From positions 1-55,046 of the forward strand of contig CAUJEY010000095.1 of the NCBI GenBank assembly GCA_963169325.1: 55,046 nucleotides of DNA, in the 5' to 3' direction. Below the pieces are notes generated by a model that was not told where the DNA came from, did no database searches, and was given only the letters and a program-made list of their open reading frames with translations. Source of the DNA: Bacteroidota bacterium. Its GTDB lineage: Bacteria; Bacteroidota; Bacteroidia; Chitinophagales; Saprospiraceae. This document shows, piece after piece, positions 23,985-32,641 of this stretch; within the stretch, counting starts at the first letter, position 1; each line of letters begins with the position of its first letter. Position numbers and translations under genes: made by a program.

Positions 23985-25670
23985 TTACCACGCCTTCTTC
24001 CGCCCCTTTTCAAACCTTCCGCCGGTGAACTTCTTTTCTTTAAAATCCTTTTCCGGCCGGGGCATGGCGTCGTTTACTTTTACCCGGCGGCCGTTGATAT
24101 TGAATTCTTCCAACCCGGCGCGTACTTCGCGGATGAAAGACGGTTCGATATCGAAGTGCATAAAGGATTTTTTGATGTCGATATCGCCGACCGAATTTTT
24201 AGGCACCCGGAATTCGCGGCTTAGCAGCGACAGGAAGTCTTTTTTGTTCACACCGTCCATGATGCCGATGTTGACAAACAGGCGCTGCATGGCGCCGGTA
24301 TCCGCGGTATCGCGGCGATGACTGCCTTTTTTATCGCCTTTGGCGGAAATATTAATATCGGGTGCGTTGCGGTAGTACGACAGGAAGCGGTTGAACTCCA
24401 CACTGGCGAACCGTTTGATGAGTTCTTCTTTCGAGAGGTCTTCCAGGGCGGCATAAATACGCTCCAGAAAGGGCTCGATTTCCGCGTGGTGTACCTCCTG
24501 GTCGTGTATGTTCTGAATGATGTGGAACAGCTGGCTTTCGCACACCTGGAAACCCGTCGGGATTTGCAGTTTGGTAAACACAGCCTTGGTTTTCCGTTCG
24601 ATCTGGCGGATTTTCTCCTCAAATTTCGGGGTAACGATGCTCAGGGAAATACCCGCGCGGCCGGCGCGGCCGGTGCGGCCGCTGCGGTGCAGGTACGATT
24701 CCGTTTCATCCGGAAGACCGTAGTTGATCACGTGGGTGATGTCGCTGACGTCGATGCCGCGGGCAGCCACATCGGTGGCGATGAGCAACTGGAGATTTTT
24801 TTCACGAAAACGTTGCATGACGCGGTCGCGGTCGGACTGGGCCAGATCGCCGTGCAGGGCGTCGGCGTCGTAACCGTCGCGGATCATTTGTTCCGCAATC
24901 TCCTTGGTGTCGTTTTTGGTGCGGCAGAATATCAGTCCGTATATACCCGGGTTTGCGTCAACCACGCGTTTGAGCGTAGCAAAGCGGTCTTCCGAGCGGC
25001 ATACGAAATACTGGTGTACGATGTTTTCGTTGGTCTGATTACGCCTGCCGACGCTCAGTTCCTGCGGATCTTTCATGTAGGTGGCAGCGATAGCGCGCAC
25101 CTCCTCGGGCATGGTGGCAGAAAACAACCAGATAGATTTGCGATTCTCCACGGCTTCGAGGATCAAATCCACGGCTTCTTTAAAGCCCATGTTGAGCATT
25201 TCGTCGGCCTCGTCAAGCACCACGCGGGCTACTTTGTCGAGGCGGGCTACCTGGCGCACCAGCAAATCGACTAAGCGGCCGGGCGTGGCCACGATAATCT
25301 GTGCGCCGGCTTTGATCTGGCGAATTTGCGTTTCGATGCTGGCGCCGCCGTACACGGCCACCACTTTATACTGATGGGCAAATTGGGAGTAGTTGACCAG
25401 GTCGCCGGCTACCTGAACACATAGTTCGCGGGTAGGGCAGAGTACGAGTGCCTGGAGGTTTTTTTCAGCCGGGTCGATACGTTGCAGCAGTGGCAGGCCG
25501 AATGCGGCAGTTTTACCGGTGCCTGTTTGGGCCAGGGCGATAAAGTCGTCGTCGGAGTGAAGGGCTACGGGAACAACCAGTTCCTGAATGGGGGTGGGGG
25601 TTTCAAAGCCAAGGGCTGTAATACCCTGAAGCAGGGCCTCATTGAGGCCCAATTCCTGAAATGAAGTCAT
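23985..25670 (-). CDS. DEAD-box RNA helicase with DbpA-type RNA-binding domain
   Basis: ATP-dependent RNA helicase of the DeaD/CsdA type, 561 residues, for ribosome assembly or mRNA turnover, especially in the cold. All motifs are visible: Q motif (GFETPTPIQ), I (AQTGTGKT), Ia (PTRELC), Ib (TPGRL), II (DEAD at about 152-155), III (SAT), IV (LIFCRT), V (ATDVAARGIDV) and VI (HRSGRTGRAGR). A helical dimerisation region (about 385-455) and a DbpA RNA-binding domain (about 475-545) follow, ending in a basic tail (KFTGGRFEKGRKKAW). The ATG at 25670 gives the family start MTSFQELGL; the frame upstream is not conserved in character. Monocistronic by position. Confidence 0.93.
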   Translation of the reverse strand: MTSFQELGLNEALLQGITALGFETPTPIQELVVPVALHSDDDFIALAQTGTGKTAAFGLPLLQRIDPAEKNLQALVLCPTRELCVQVAGDLVNYSQFAHQYKVVAVYGGASIETQIRQIKAGAQIIVATPGRLVDLLVRQVARLDKVARVVLDEADEMLNMGFKEAVDLILEAVENRKSIWLFSATMPEEVRAIAATYMKDPQELSVGRRNQTNENIVHQYFVCRSEDRFATLKRVVDANPGIYGLIFCRTKNDTKEIAEQMIRDGYDADALHGDLAQSDRDRVMQRFREKNLQLLIATDVAARGIDVSDITHVINYGLPDETESYLHRSGRTGRAGRAGISLSIVTPKFEEKIRQIERKTKAVFTKLQIPTGFQVCESQLFHIIQNIHDQEVHHAEIEPFLERIYAALEDLSKEELIKRFASVEFNRFLSYYRNAPDINISAKGDKKGSHRRDTADTGAMQRLFVNIGIMDGVNKKDFLSLLSREFRVPKNSVGDIDIKKSFMHFDIEPSFIREVRAGLEEFNINGRRVKVNDAMPRPEKDFKEKKFTGGRFEKGRKKAW

Positions 25671-25849
25671 TAAAGATGTTGCGTCAAATAAATAAAACCG
25701 TTTCGGGGCTAATCGGACGGTGAGAAAAAGTAGGCAAAGATCGTTGTTTTTTATCAAACCAATTAATTTTTTTTAAGCAACACCTTTACCATTGGGCCGA
25801 TTTCTGCTTATTGTTCCTACTTTTATACCTCATAAAGAAATATTTAGCC

Positions 25850-28800
25850 ATGAAAAAAATCTACTTTTGGTGTTTTGCCCTATTTATGAATACTGTTTTG
25901 CTGCAAGCGCAAAACACGCCCGTTTGCTCCGAAATGTCGCTTCCGGGCGCCGATCATTGCCCTGATGCCTGTGTACATTGCACATTGGACGGTTTCGCGG
26001 GCAGTACGGCCGGGTTTACCGCCGGGGCTGCACCCGGATTTTGTTCAACAACCGATAATGAACAATGGCTGGGCTTTATCGCCGGGAGCGACAGTATCTC
26101 CATCAGCGTTGCGCCGGCCAATTGCCAACAAGGAAACGGTTTGGAAATTGCCCTGTATGCCGATTGCACCGGCGCGCCCCTGGCTTGCGCTGCCGGACAA
26201 GCGGGCGATGGCACGGTGACGCGTATTCTGAACTCGGCGCTCACCCCCGGGCAAACGTATTTTTTAATGATCGACGGATACGAAGGCGACCAATGTACAT
26301 TTACCATCGGCACAGGGCCGGCGGGCGCCGTAGCGCTGCCGCTCCCCGATTCGGCCGGCGCGGTACAAGGGCCCACGATTGTGGCCGGCGGTAGCAGCAT
26401 TACCTATATGATTCCTCCGGTACAAGGGGCAACGGCATACCAGTGGAGCGGACCCACACACCTCAAAATAAACGGTCAGACGCCCCCGGTCATGCTGCCT
26501 GCGGCGGGGGGCAACCAGGTGACTGTTACGTTTGGCACTCAAAACGGCGGGCTTTGCGTCACACCGGTCAATCCCTGCGGAAACGGAGCGGCATCGTGCC
26601 TGGGCTTTGCGATAGGCACTACCCTGCCCCCGCCCTGCCCGGCATCCGATACCCCGGCCGCCGACCTATGCGCCGATGCTTGTATTTTTTGCAATTTTAA
26701 CGGGTACTCCGGCACGACGGCAGGCTACACCGGCCAAACGCCGCCGGGTTTCTGCGGTACCATAGAAAATGAGCAGTGGCTCGGTTTAGTTGCAGGAGCG
26801 GCGGCGGCAACTTTTACCGCCACACCGTCCAATTGTACCACCGGCAATGGCCTTCAAATCGCGCTCTACCCCTCCTGCGACGGAGCCCCGATCCAATGCA
26901 ACGGCGGCTGGGTAGGCGGCGGCGATACCCCCGTTTCCATTACGGCGTCCTTAACGCCCGGAGTGAGTTATTTCCTGCTCATCGATGGTTATGCCGCCGA
27001 TCAATGTGATTTTCAACTTTCAGTTGTTCCCCCATCGGCCATGCAGGCGCCGGGTATCGGGTCCACAGGTGTCATTTCCGGCCCAGCCAATATGTGCCCT
27101 GGCAGCAAGGTTACTTTTTCGATCCCGCCGGTCAGCGGCGCCGGCGCTTATAATTGGCTTGCGCCCCCCGGTTGGCGGATCAACGGACAGTACGCCCCCG
27201 TCTCTTTGGTGGGCGCCGGCGGCAATGTGGTTGAAGTAACCCCCGGCGGCGCATCCTCGGGCCAAATATGCGTGCAACCGGTAAATTCCTGTACCGCCGG
27301 TAGCCAGGTCTGTAAAAACGTCGCCGTAAGTGCCATTCCCATCACCCAGTTGCCAAGGGTAACTGTATGCGCTGAAGATGTACCATACCAGTTGCCGTGG
27401 GGCGATCTTTGCTACAACAGCGGTAATTACGATACTACATTGACTTCCTATCAGGGTTGCGACAGTATAGTAAGGCAAACTGTTGCCATTAAGACACCAA
27501 TCATTGTCAACCTGGGGATTAGATTTGTTTGTGCCGGCAACTCGGTTGTAGTTTGCGATGAAGCATTTAACGTGCTCGGCACTTATTCTAAAACCTGCAC
27601 ATCGTATCAGGGCTGTGACTCTGTTATTAATTTTTCCATAATTGAATTTGATCCAGTAGCAAATATTATTCCCGGCGCTGTCAACTGTACGCTCCCCCCT
27701 GTAACGTTTAACTCATCGCCGTCGCCAGGCGTCAAATTATGGAAGGATAAAAACGGCCAGGTCGTCGGCAACGGCAACACCCTGACCGTAAACGATCCCG
27801 GCGTATATATTTTGGAAGTGAACGCCACGATAGGCGGAAACATTTGCACGGCTATCGACACCGTGACGGTTTTATTCGGTACCGATATTCCGGTTGCCGG
27901 GGCCCTGGCCGGGGACACCCTGACTTGTGTACAAAACACCGTTCCACTGGACGGCAGCGCGGACATCCCCAATGCGCTTTTTGTCTGGTCGGGGCCGGCC
28001 GGATTTACATCCATACTGGAAGACCCGGTCGTCGGCGCCCCAGGGCAGTACGTGCTCACCGTCACCAACCCGGAGAGCGGATGCAGTAGCCAGGCTATGG
28101 CCGAAGTGCCGGCAGATGTTTTGCCCCCCGAGGTACAGTTGAGCAGCGGCACCGTGAGTTGTGCAACGCCTTCCGTCCAAATCGTAAGTATTACGCCGAC
28201 AGCAGGGGCTTTGTTTGACTGGTCCGGCCCGGACGGATTTACCTCCCAGGAACAACAACCGTTTACCGGAACACCCGGACTTTATACGGTGACCGTCACC
28301 AATCCTTCCAACGGTTGTACGGCCGCGGCCGAAATAACCGTACCGGGCGATACGCTCCCCCCAAGTGCCGCAGTAACGGGAGGGACGCTTATCTGTGCGG
28401 TTTTGAGCGTTCAACTGAGTTGCACGACCGATGCAGCAACACTGGATTTCCTTTGGCAGGGCCCTGCGGGTTTTTCTTCCACAGAACAAAATCCAGTGGT
28501 TAACGTGCCGGGACAATATGAAGTCACTGTTACCGCCGCCAATGGCTGCACTACGACTGCCCTGACACAGGTATTGGAAAACACACAACTACCCGTCGTT
28601 GAAACAGCCGGTGACACGCTGCGTTGCGCACAACCATTTGTCAACCTGGTGTGTAATACATCGGCCGTTCAGGCCGGTTTTGCCTGGATTGGGCTGGGTT
28701 TTTCGTCTGCGGAGCAAAATCCCGTCGTGACGGCCGCCGGTGTTTATACCGTGACCGTGACCGACGCGAGCAATGGTTGCACCAGCACTGCTGAGGCATT

Positions 28801-30040
28801 AATTATCCTGGGCGACGATCTTCCGGAAGTTTTGATCGCTGCACCGGATGTACTGACCTGTGTTCAACAATCGGTTTTGCTGGAAAGTAGCACCACAGCC
28901 ACCCAGCCGGTTTATCACTGGATTGGCCCGAACGGGTTTACCTCCGGTTTGCCTGCGGCTACCGCCGAAGCACCCGGCGTTTATGTGCTTACCGTGACCG
29001 ATACGGACACCGGATGCGCAGGCGCGGCACAAGTGACGGTTTTGGAAAACTCGGCTTTGCCCGGCGCCGCGGTTTCCGGCGCAGGCACGATCACCTGTGC
29101 CCAGCCCGTGTTGTTGCTGAACGGAAGTTCGCCGGTTTCCGGCGCTGAATACCAATGGCTTGTGCCGGATGAGGCGCCGGTGGCAGGGCCGGTGCTGCCG
29201 GTCAGTTTGCCGGGGCTGTATGTGTTAGTGGTAACCGATCCGGGAAACGGCTGTATCAGCACAGCGAGCGCACTGGTGTCGCAGGATACCGAACATCCGG
29301 CGGTTTCCCTGCATGTCGATACGATTACCTGTCGTTCGGACAGCCTTTTTATCGGCGTAACAGATCCGCAGAATTACCAGTTTTCCTGGACCGGGCCGAA
29401 CGGTTTCACTTCCGTCGAGGCCGGGTTTTGGATCAATATTCCAGAGATCGGTGTGTATGCCGTGACGGTCACGAATCCCGGCAACGGCTGCACTCAAATA
29501 CTTCAAGCCGATGAGTTTATTCAAAATCTGACGTCGCCCGTTATCAGTCCGGTATTAATCACCAACGATCAGTTCGGCCAGCACATCGGCGCGATCGACA
29601 TAGAAATAAGTTATCCGGGCGCCGTTACGGTGGCCTGGTACCGGGACAGTATTTGGTTGTCAAATCTGGAAGACCTCAGCGGCTTGCAGGCCGGCACTTA
29701 CACGGTGGTGGTCACGGCCAACGACAACGGTTGTTCGACAAGCCTCGCGCTGGTGGTTTCCAATATCATCGTTTCCACCGGAATCGCTGCCGCAGATGGC
29801 TCCTGGGAAGTTTTCCCCAACCCCGCGAACACGCGTTTACAATTGCGCTATACCGGACCGGACCGGCCGGAAACCCGGGTGATGCTAACCGATGTGGCAG
29901 GCAGAATCGTTTTTGAACAAACCACGTTGCCTTCGCCGTTTATCATACTTCCTGTGGAATACTTGCCGCCAGGCATGTACCGGCTGCTCATCCAAACGAA
30001 AAATGCGACGCTTTGGCGATCTGTGGTGATCCAGCGGTGA
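25850..30040 (+). CDS. Giant Ig/PKD-repeat T9SS surface protein
   Basis: Secreted 1396-residue protein. A Sec signal (MKKIYFWCFALFMNTVLLQAQ) fixes the ATG at 25850. It opens with two copies of a Cys-rich domain of about 125 residues, each with CADACxFC, GFCxTxxNEQWLGxxAG and YFLLIDGYxxDQC, and each followed by a PKD-like domain (YxIPPVxGAxxYxWxxP). A Cys-rich linker (CxxYQGCDS, twice) follows. From about 690 there are seven Ig-like repeats of about 80 residues (GDTLTC..., FxWxGPxGFTS, PGxYxVTVTxxxxGC). The end is a T9SS sorting domain (VFPNPANTRLQLRY to GMYRLLIQ). Likely adhesin or surface-layer component. It probably has its own promoter (TACTTTTA at 25818). It converges on the winged-helix regulator across a tandem repeat. 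Confidence 0.88.
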   Translation: MKKIYFWCFALFMNTVLLQAQNTPVCSEMSLPGADHCPDACVHCTLDGFAGSTAGFTAGAAPGFCSTTDNEQWLGFIAGSDSISISVAPANCQQGNGLEIALYADCTGAPLACAAGQAGDGTVTRILNSALTPGQTYFLMIDGYEGDQCTFTIGTGPAGAVALPLPDSAGAVQGPTIVAGGSSITYMIPPVQGATAYQWSGPTHLKINGQTPPVMLPAAGGNQVTVTFGTQNGGLCVTPVNPCGNGAASCLGFAIGTTLPPPCPASDTPAADLCADACIFCNFNGYSGTTAGYTGQTPPGFCGTIENEQWLGLVAGAAAATFTATPSNCTTGNGLQIALYPSCDGAPIQCNGGWVGGGDTPVSITASLTPGVSYFLLIDGYAADQCDFQLSVVPPSAMQAPGIGSTGVISGPANMCPGSKVTFSIPPVSGAGAYNWLAPPGWRINGQYAPVSLVGAGGNVVEVTPGGASSGQICVQPVNSCTAGSQVCKNVAVSAIPITQLPRVTVCAEDVPYQLPWGDLCYNSGNYDTTLTSYQGCDSIVRQTVAIKTPIIVNLGIRFVCAGNSVVVCDEAFNVLGTYSKTCTSYQGCDSVINFSIIEFDPVANIIPGAVNCTLPPVTFNSSPSPGVKLWKDKNGQVVGNGNTLTVNDPGVYILEVNATIGGNICTAIDTVTVLFGTDIPVAGALAGDTLTCVQNTVPLDGSADIPNALFVWSGPAGFTSILEDPVVGAPGQYVLTVTNPESGCSSQAMAEVPADVLPPEVQLSSGTVSCATPSVQIVSITPTAGALFDWSGPDGFTSQEQQPFTGTPGLYTVTVTNPSNGCTAAAEITVPGDTLPPSAAVTGGTLICAVLSVQLSCTTDAATLDFLWQGPAGFSSTEQNPVVNVPGQYEVTVTAANGCTTTALTQVLENTQLPVVETAGDTLRCAQPFVNLVCNTSAVQAGFAWIGLGFSSAEQNPVVTAAGVYTVTVTDASNGCTSTAEALIILGDDLPEVLIAAPDVLTCVQQSVLLESSTTATQPVYHWIGPNGFTSGLPAATAEAPGVYVLTVTDTDTGCAGAAQVTVLENSALPGAAVSGAGTITCAQPVLLLNGSSPVSGAEYQWLVPDEAPVAGPVLPVSLPGLYVLVVTDPGNGCISTASALVSQDTEHPAVSLHVDTITCRSDSLFIGVTDPQNYQFSWTGPNGFTSVEAGFWINIPEIGVYAVTVTNPGNGCTQILQADEFIQNLTSPVISPVLITNDQFGQHIGAIDIEISYPGAVTVAWYRDSIWLSNLEDLSGLQAGTYTVVVTANDNGCSTSLALVVSNIIVSTGIAAADGSWEVFPNPANTRLQLRYTGPDRPETRVMLTDVAGRIVFEQTTLPSPFIILPVEYLPPGMYRLLIQTKNATLWRSVVIQR

Positions 30041-30051
30041 GGGGGGATTTG

Positions 30052-30127
30052 GTCATTCGTCATTGGGTCATTGAGTCATTGAGTCATTCGTCATTGCGTC
30101 ATTCGTCATTGGGTCATTGCGTCATTT
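30052..30127. repeat. GTCATT tandem array, 10 units
   Basis: Ten copies of GTCATT separated by one or two bases (C, GG, GA, GC), so the period alternates between 7 and 8. The array lies between two convergent genes. Its right end supplies the stop codon and the last residues (AMTQ) of the winged-helix regulator on the minus strand. Confidence 0.92.
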
Positions 30128-31011
30128 ACCTCCAGCCGGTACCCCACTCCATGCACCGTAACAATACTTACGTTTGCATCGGCGCGCAGGAGTTTTCGCA
30201 GGCGCGACACGAACATATCCACGCTGCGCCCTACCAGAATGCCTTCGTCGGCCCAGACGTTTTGCAGGATAAAATCGCGTTCCAGCAGTTGGTTAGGGTG
30301 CCGGCAAAAGAGTTGCAACAGTTTGGCTTCCCGATAAGTCAGGTTGTGCCGGGCGCCGGAAATGATCAGCAATTGGTTGGTGAAGTCGAAAGTGGACAGG
30401 CCGACGGTAATGGCGGAGTCGCCGGTTATTTCCGGCCGGGGGGGCGGTTCGGCCTGGCCGGGGCGAGGTTTCAGGCTCCGGTAAAGCAAGAAACCCAATG
30501 GCAACAAAGCTAATACGGCCAACCAGCGTAACCAATGGTTGGTCAGCTGGTTGGCCGGCCCGGCGAAGGAGACTTGCAGGGTGTAGCACCCCCCGGTTTG
30601 TTCGCGGGTACCGCAGGGCGTTTCGTTTTTTTCCGTGAAGTCGAGTTTGTTGTAGCCCAGCAGCAGAGCCATTTCCTGGCAATCGAGCAACATAACGTCA
30701 TAATCGGTCGAGACACCGTGCAGGTCGAACGATTCCTGTAACAGCGCGGGCAAGGCCTGGTAATTAAATGGCCGTTCGAGCCGTATGATCCAGGTATCCT
30801 GATTTTCACCTTGTATTACGGGTGGAATGGTCGACGTGCTGTCGCCCGATTGGATCAGCAGATGATGTGCCGTGCGACGCAGGGCGAGGTTGACTTTCTC
30901 ATGCCAATGTATTTGCCGATTTTCCTGGTCTCCGGATAATCCAGCAAACAACCCGATAGCCAGTACCGGTACGGTTAACAAGGCCAGAAATTGCAATTTA
31001 GATTGGTACAT
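30106..31011 (-). CDS. Membrane-spanning winged-helix transcriptional regulator
   Basis: One-component membrane regulator, 301 residues. Helix 1 is at 7-25, a periplasmic segment at 26-158 contains three Cys (111, 133, 142), helix 2 is at 160-178, and a Pro-rich linker (PPPRPE) leads to an OmpR-type winged helix at 200-295 (NLTYREAKLLQLF, then RSVDMFVSRLRKLL and VTVHGVGYRLEV). There is no receiver domain. Topology therefore mirrors ToxR/CadC but with the DNA-binding domain at the C-terminus after two helices. ATG at 31011 was chosen; upstream residues in the longer frame lie in the preceding gene. It follows the small secreted protein by 46 bases, which may be its partner or ligand-binding accessory. 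The regulon is unknown. Confidence 0.82.
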   Translation of the reverse strand: MYQSKLQFLALLTVPVLAIGLFAGLSGDQENRQIHWHEKVNLALRRTAHHLLIQSGDSTSTIPPVIQGENQDTWIIRLERPFNYQALPALLQESFDLHGVSTDYDVMLLDCQEMALLLGYNKLDFTEKNETPCGTREQTGGCYTLQVSFAGPANQLTNHWLRWLAVLALLPLGFLLYRSLKPRPGQAEPPPRPEITGDSAITVGLSTFDFTNQLLIISGARHNLTYREAKLLQLFCRHPNQLLERDFILQNVWADEGILVGRSVDMFVSRLRKLLRADANVSIVTVHGVGYRLEVNDAMTQ

Positions 31012-31057
31012 GAAGGCAAAATTACTAAAAAGGAATGACGCTGAAATAGCCCCACTC

Positions 31058-31468
31058 CTACTGCACCAAAATCTCATTATGTGGCAACGCATATTCCCGG
31101 TCCATCGTAAGCAGCACGATACGGTCGCCGGGGCTGCATTGGGCCAACACTTTTTGAATGTCAATTTTTCGGTACGTATCGCTGGAGTACATCACGAGTG
31201 TACCGGTGTTCTTGTCGCGGATGGCGATTTTAAAGGCGATTTTATCTTTCGCAATCGACCGTTCCGGCGAAAGATCGGCAGTACAAACAGTCAGTTCGCC
31301 GGTGGCGGTCTGCGGCAGCACACATTTGCCTTCGGGGGAATATTGATCAACCACAATTTTCTGGCCCAAAAAGGCTGCCGTGCAATTGTTGAAGTGATTT
31401 TGCCCAAACACGGAGAGGGCTGGCAAAGTCAAAAAAATGGTAAATAGAAAACCGGATACTGATTTCAT
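31058..31468 (-). CDS. Small secreted protein upstream of membrane regulator
   Basis: Not recognised. 136 residues with a Sec signal (residues 1-23, ending ALSVFGQ). The mature part is about 113 residues, mainly predicted strands, with four Cys that could pair (NNCTAAF, GKCVLP, TVCTADL, AQCSPGD). A motif like TGTLVMYSSDTYRKIDIQKV precedes a last strand (DRIVLLTMDREYALP). It is first in an apparent two-gene unit with the winged-helix regulator, suggesting a periplasmic signal-input protein; that is inference. A box TAGGTTTG (minus strand, 31500-31507) lies 31 bases before the ATG. Confidence 0.72.
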   Translation of the reverse strand: MKSVSGFLFTIFLTLPALSVFGQNHFNNCTAAFLGQKIVVDQYSPEGKCVLPQTATGELTVCTADLSPERSIAKDKIAFKIAIRDKNTGTLVMYSSDTYRKIDIQKVLAQCSPGDRIVLLTMDREYALPHNEILVQ

Positions 31469-31499
31469 AAAACTTGTTTGTTGACGTGAAAAGATGCTG

Positions 31500-31507
31500 C
31501 AAACCTA
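31500..31507 (-). promoter_or_regulatory. Possible -7 box for secreted protein/regulator unit
   Basis: Minus-strand TAGGTTTG matches TAnnTTTG. It lies 31 bases before the ATG of the small secreted protein. The nearest TTTG upstream is too far for a standard -33 element. Confidence 0.35.
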
Positions 31508-31599
31508 TGCCCCCAACCACAACCCGGCCGGCAAATGCCTGTAAAACGATGTATCGGAATTGTAAAAATCAATATTTGGCCTTTAATACGTACCCCCAA

Positions 31600-31629
31600 C
31601 CAGAAACCTTCAAACCAGAAACCCTCAAA
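31600..31629. repeat. 15-base direct repeat, two copies
   Basis: CCAGAAACCTTCAAA and CCAGAAACCCTCAAA stand head to tail, one mismatch, just beyond the pgeF stop codon. Another small tandem repeat at a gene edge. Confidence 0.75.
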
Positions 31630-31637
31630 CCCTTTTT

Positions 31638-32378
31638 TTAAACCCATATCCCGACCACTGCCATCATCCGCCCGGTTATGCCGTTTTCTTTACGGTGGGA
31701 GAAATAATCGGCGTTGTTCAAAATAGTAGAGTAGGGTGAAATTTCAATCTGCGTTCCGGGTACGCCGCAGGCCGCCAATTGTGCTGCACACGATTTTTTC
31801 AGGTCGATAAAATACCTGTCGCGCTGGGGGTCGAAACGTTTAAAATCAGTGTTAAATTGAGCGGCAACCTCGGGCCCTACTTCAAAAGAACATTCGTCGA
31901 TACACGCGCCGACGTATGCCAGGCAATCGGCGCCATTTGTGCCGAAATGGAATTCGAGGGCAGCCATTGTTTTACCGATAATATTGGCCGCCGCGCCGCG
32001 CCAGCCGGCGTGAATGGCTGCAACGGCCTGGTTTTTTGGATCGTATACGAGAATGGGAGTACAGTCGGCGACGGACACGGCCACAAATATGCCGGGCGTC
32101 CGGGTAATCAGTGCATCGTATCCTTCGGCGCCGTCGGGCCTGGTGACTAATTGGATTTCAGCGCCATGCACCTGTTTGCTCCAGGCCAGTTGTGCCGGCG
32201 CGAATCCCAGGGCCGAACAGAACCGGCGCCGGTTTTCCGCCACGTTTTCCGGGGTATCGCCGGTGCTTTTACCCAAATTCAAGGAAGCATACGGCGCGGG
32301 ACTGACCCCACCATGCCGGGTACTTTCGGCGGCAATTATTTTTGAATAGGATTGAAATATGGCAGGTTGACGGTACAT
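31638..32378 (-). CDS. pgeF: PgeF/YfiH laccase-domain enzyme (purine nucleoside phosphorylase-like)
   Basis: Cytoplasmic Cu/Zn enzyme of the multicopper-oxidase-like YfiH family, known for purine nucleoside phosphorolysis/adenosine deamination and for editing peptidoglycan precursors. 246 residues. Visible are STRHGGVSPAPYASLNLG at the start, SKQVHGAEI (metal His), VSVADCTPILVYD (metal Cys), AAIHAGWRGAA (metal His) and VGACIDECSFEVGPEV. The ATG at 32378 is preferred because it matches the family start and is preceded by GACCTTTG, close to a -7 box; an ATG at 32420 would add 14 residues. No clear operon partner: the next minus-strand gene is 169 bases on. Confidence 0.88.
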   Translation of the reverse strand: MYRQPAIFQSYSKIIAAESTRHGGVSPAPYASLNLGKSTGDTPENVAENRRRFCSALGFAPAQLAWSKQVHGAEIQLVTRPDGAEGYDALITRTPGIFVAVSVADCTPILVYDPKNQAVAAIHAGWRGAAANIIGKTMAALEFHFGTNGADCLAYVGACIDECSFEVGPEVAAQFNTDFKRFDPQRDRYFIDLKKSCAAQLAACGVPGTQIEISPYSTILNNADYFSHRKENGITGRMMAVVGIWV

Positions 32379-32479
32379 TTTTTTACTGGCAAAGGTCAGA
32401 AAATCCTCATAAACCGGCATTTGATCGAAAAATCAAAAACCTGCCTCCGAAAAGCGAAACACTCCGGTATAAACCTGAC

Positions 32480-32487
32480 TATTTTTG
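32480..32487 (+). promoter_or_regulatory. Possible -7 box of ABC permease gene
   Basis: TATTTTTG matches TAnnTTTG. It would give a leader of about 150 bases that contains the whole AAACCCCC array. No -33 element is convincing. Confidence 0.33.
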
Positions 32488-32535
32488 GCCGCTTGATTCG
32501 TAATCCAAATACCCAGCTATCTCCTCCCTAAAAAA

Positions 32536-32616
32536 ACCAAACCCCCAACCCCCCAAACCCCCAAACCCCCAAACCCCCAAACCTCCAAACCCCCAAACCT
32601 CCAAACCCCCAAACCA
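32536..32616 (+). repeat. AAACCCCC octamer array in ABC permease leader
   Basis: About ten imperfect units of AAACCCCC or AAACCTCC in uninterrupted series, ending 25 bases before the ATG. One strand is purely A and C apart from a few T, so the other is G-rich with runs of G5 spaced by TTT, a pattern that can form G-quadruplexes. Confidence 0.9.
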
Positions 32617-32641
32617 CTCAACCTTCTAACCCTCGCTGATT

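Noticed and set aside
24318-25274. 318-residue open frame opposite the DEAD-box helicase
   Set aside because: Antisense shadow of all the helicase motifs; no domain or start context.
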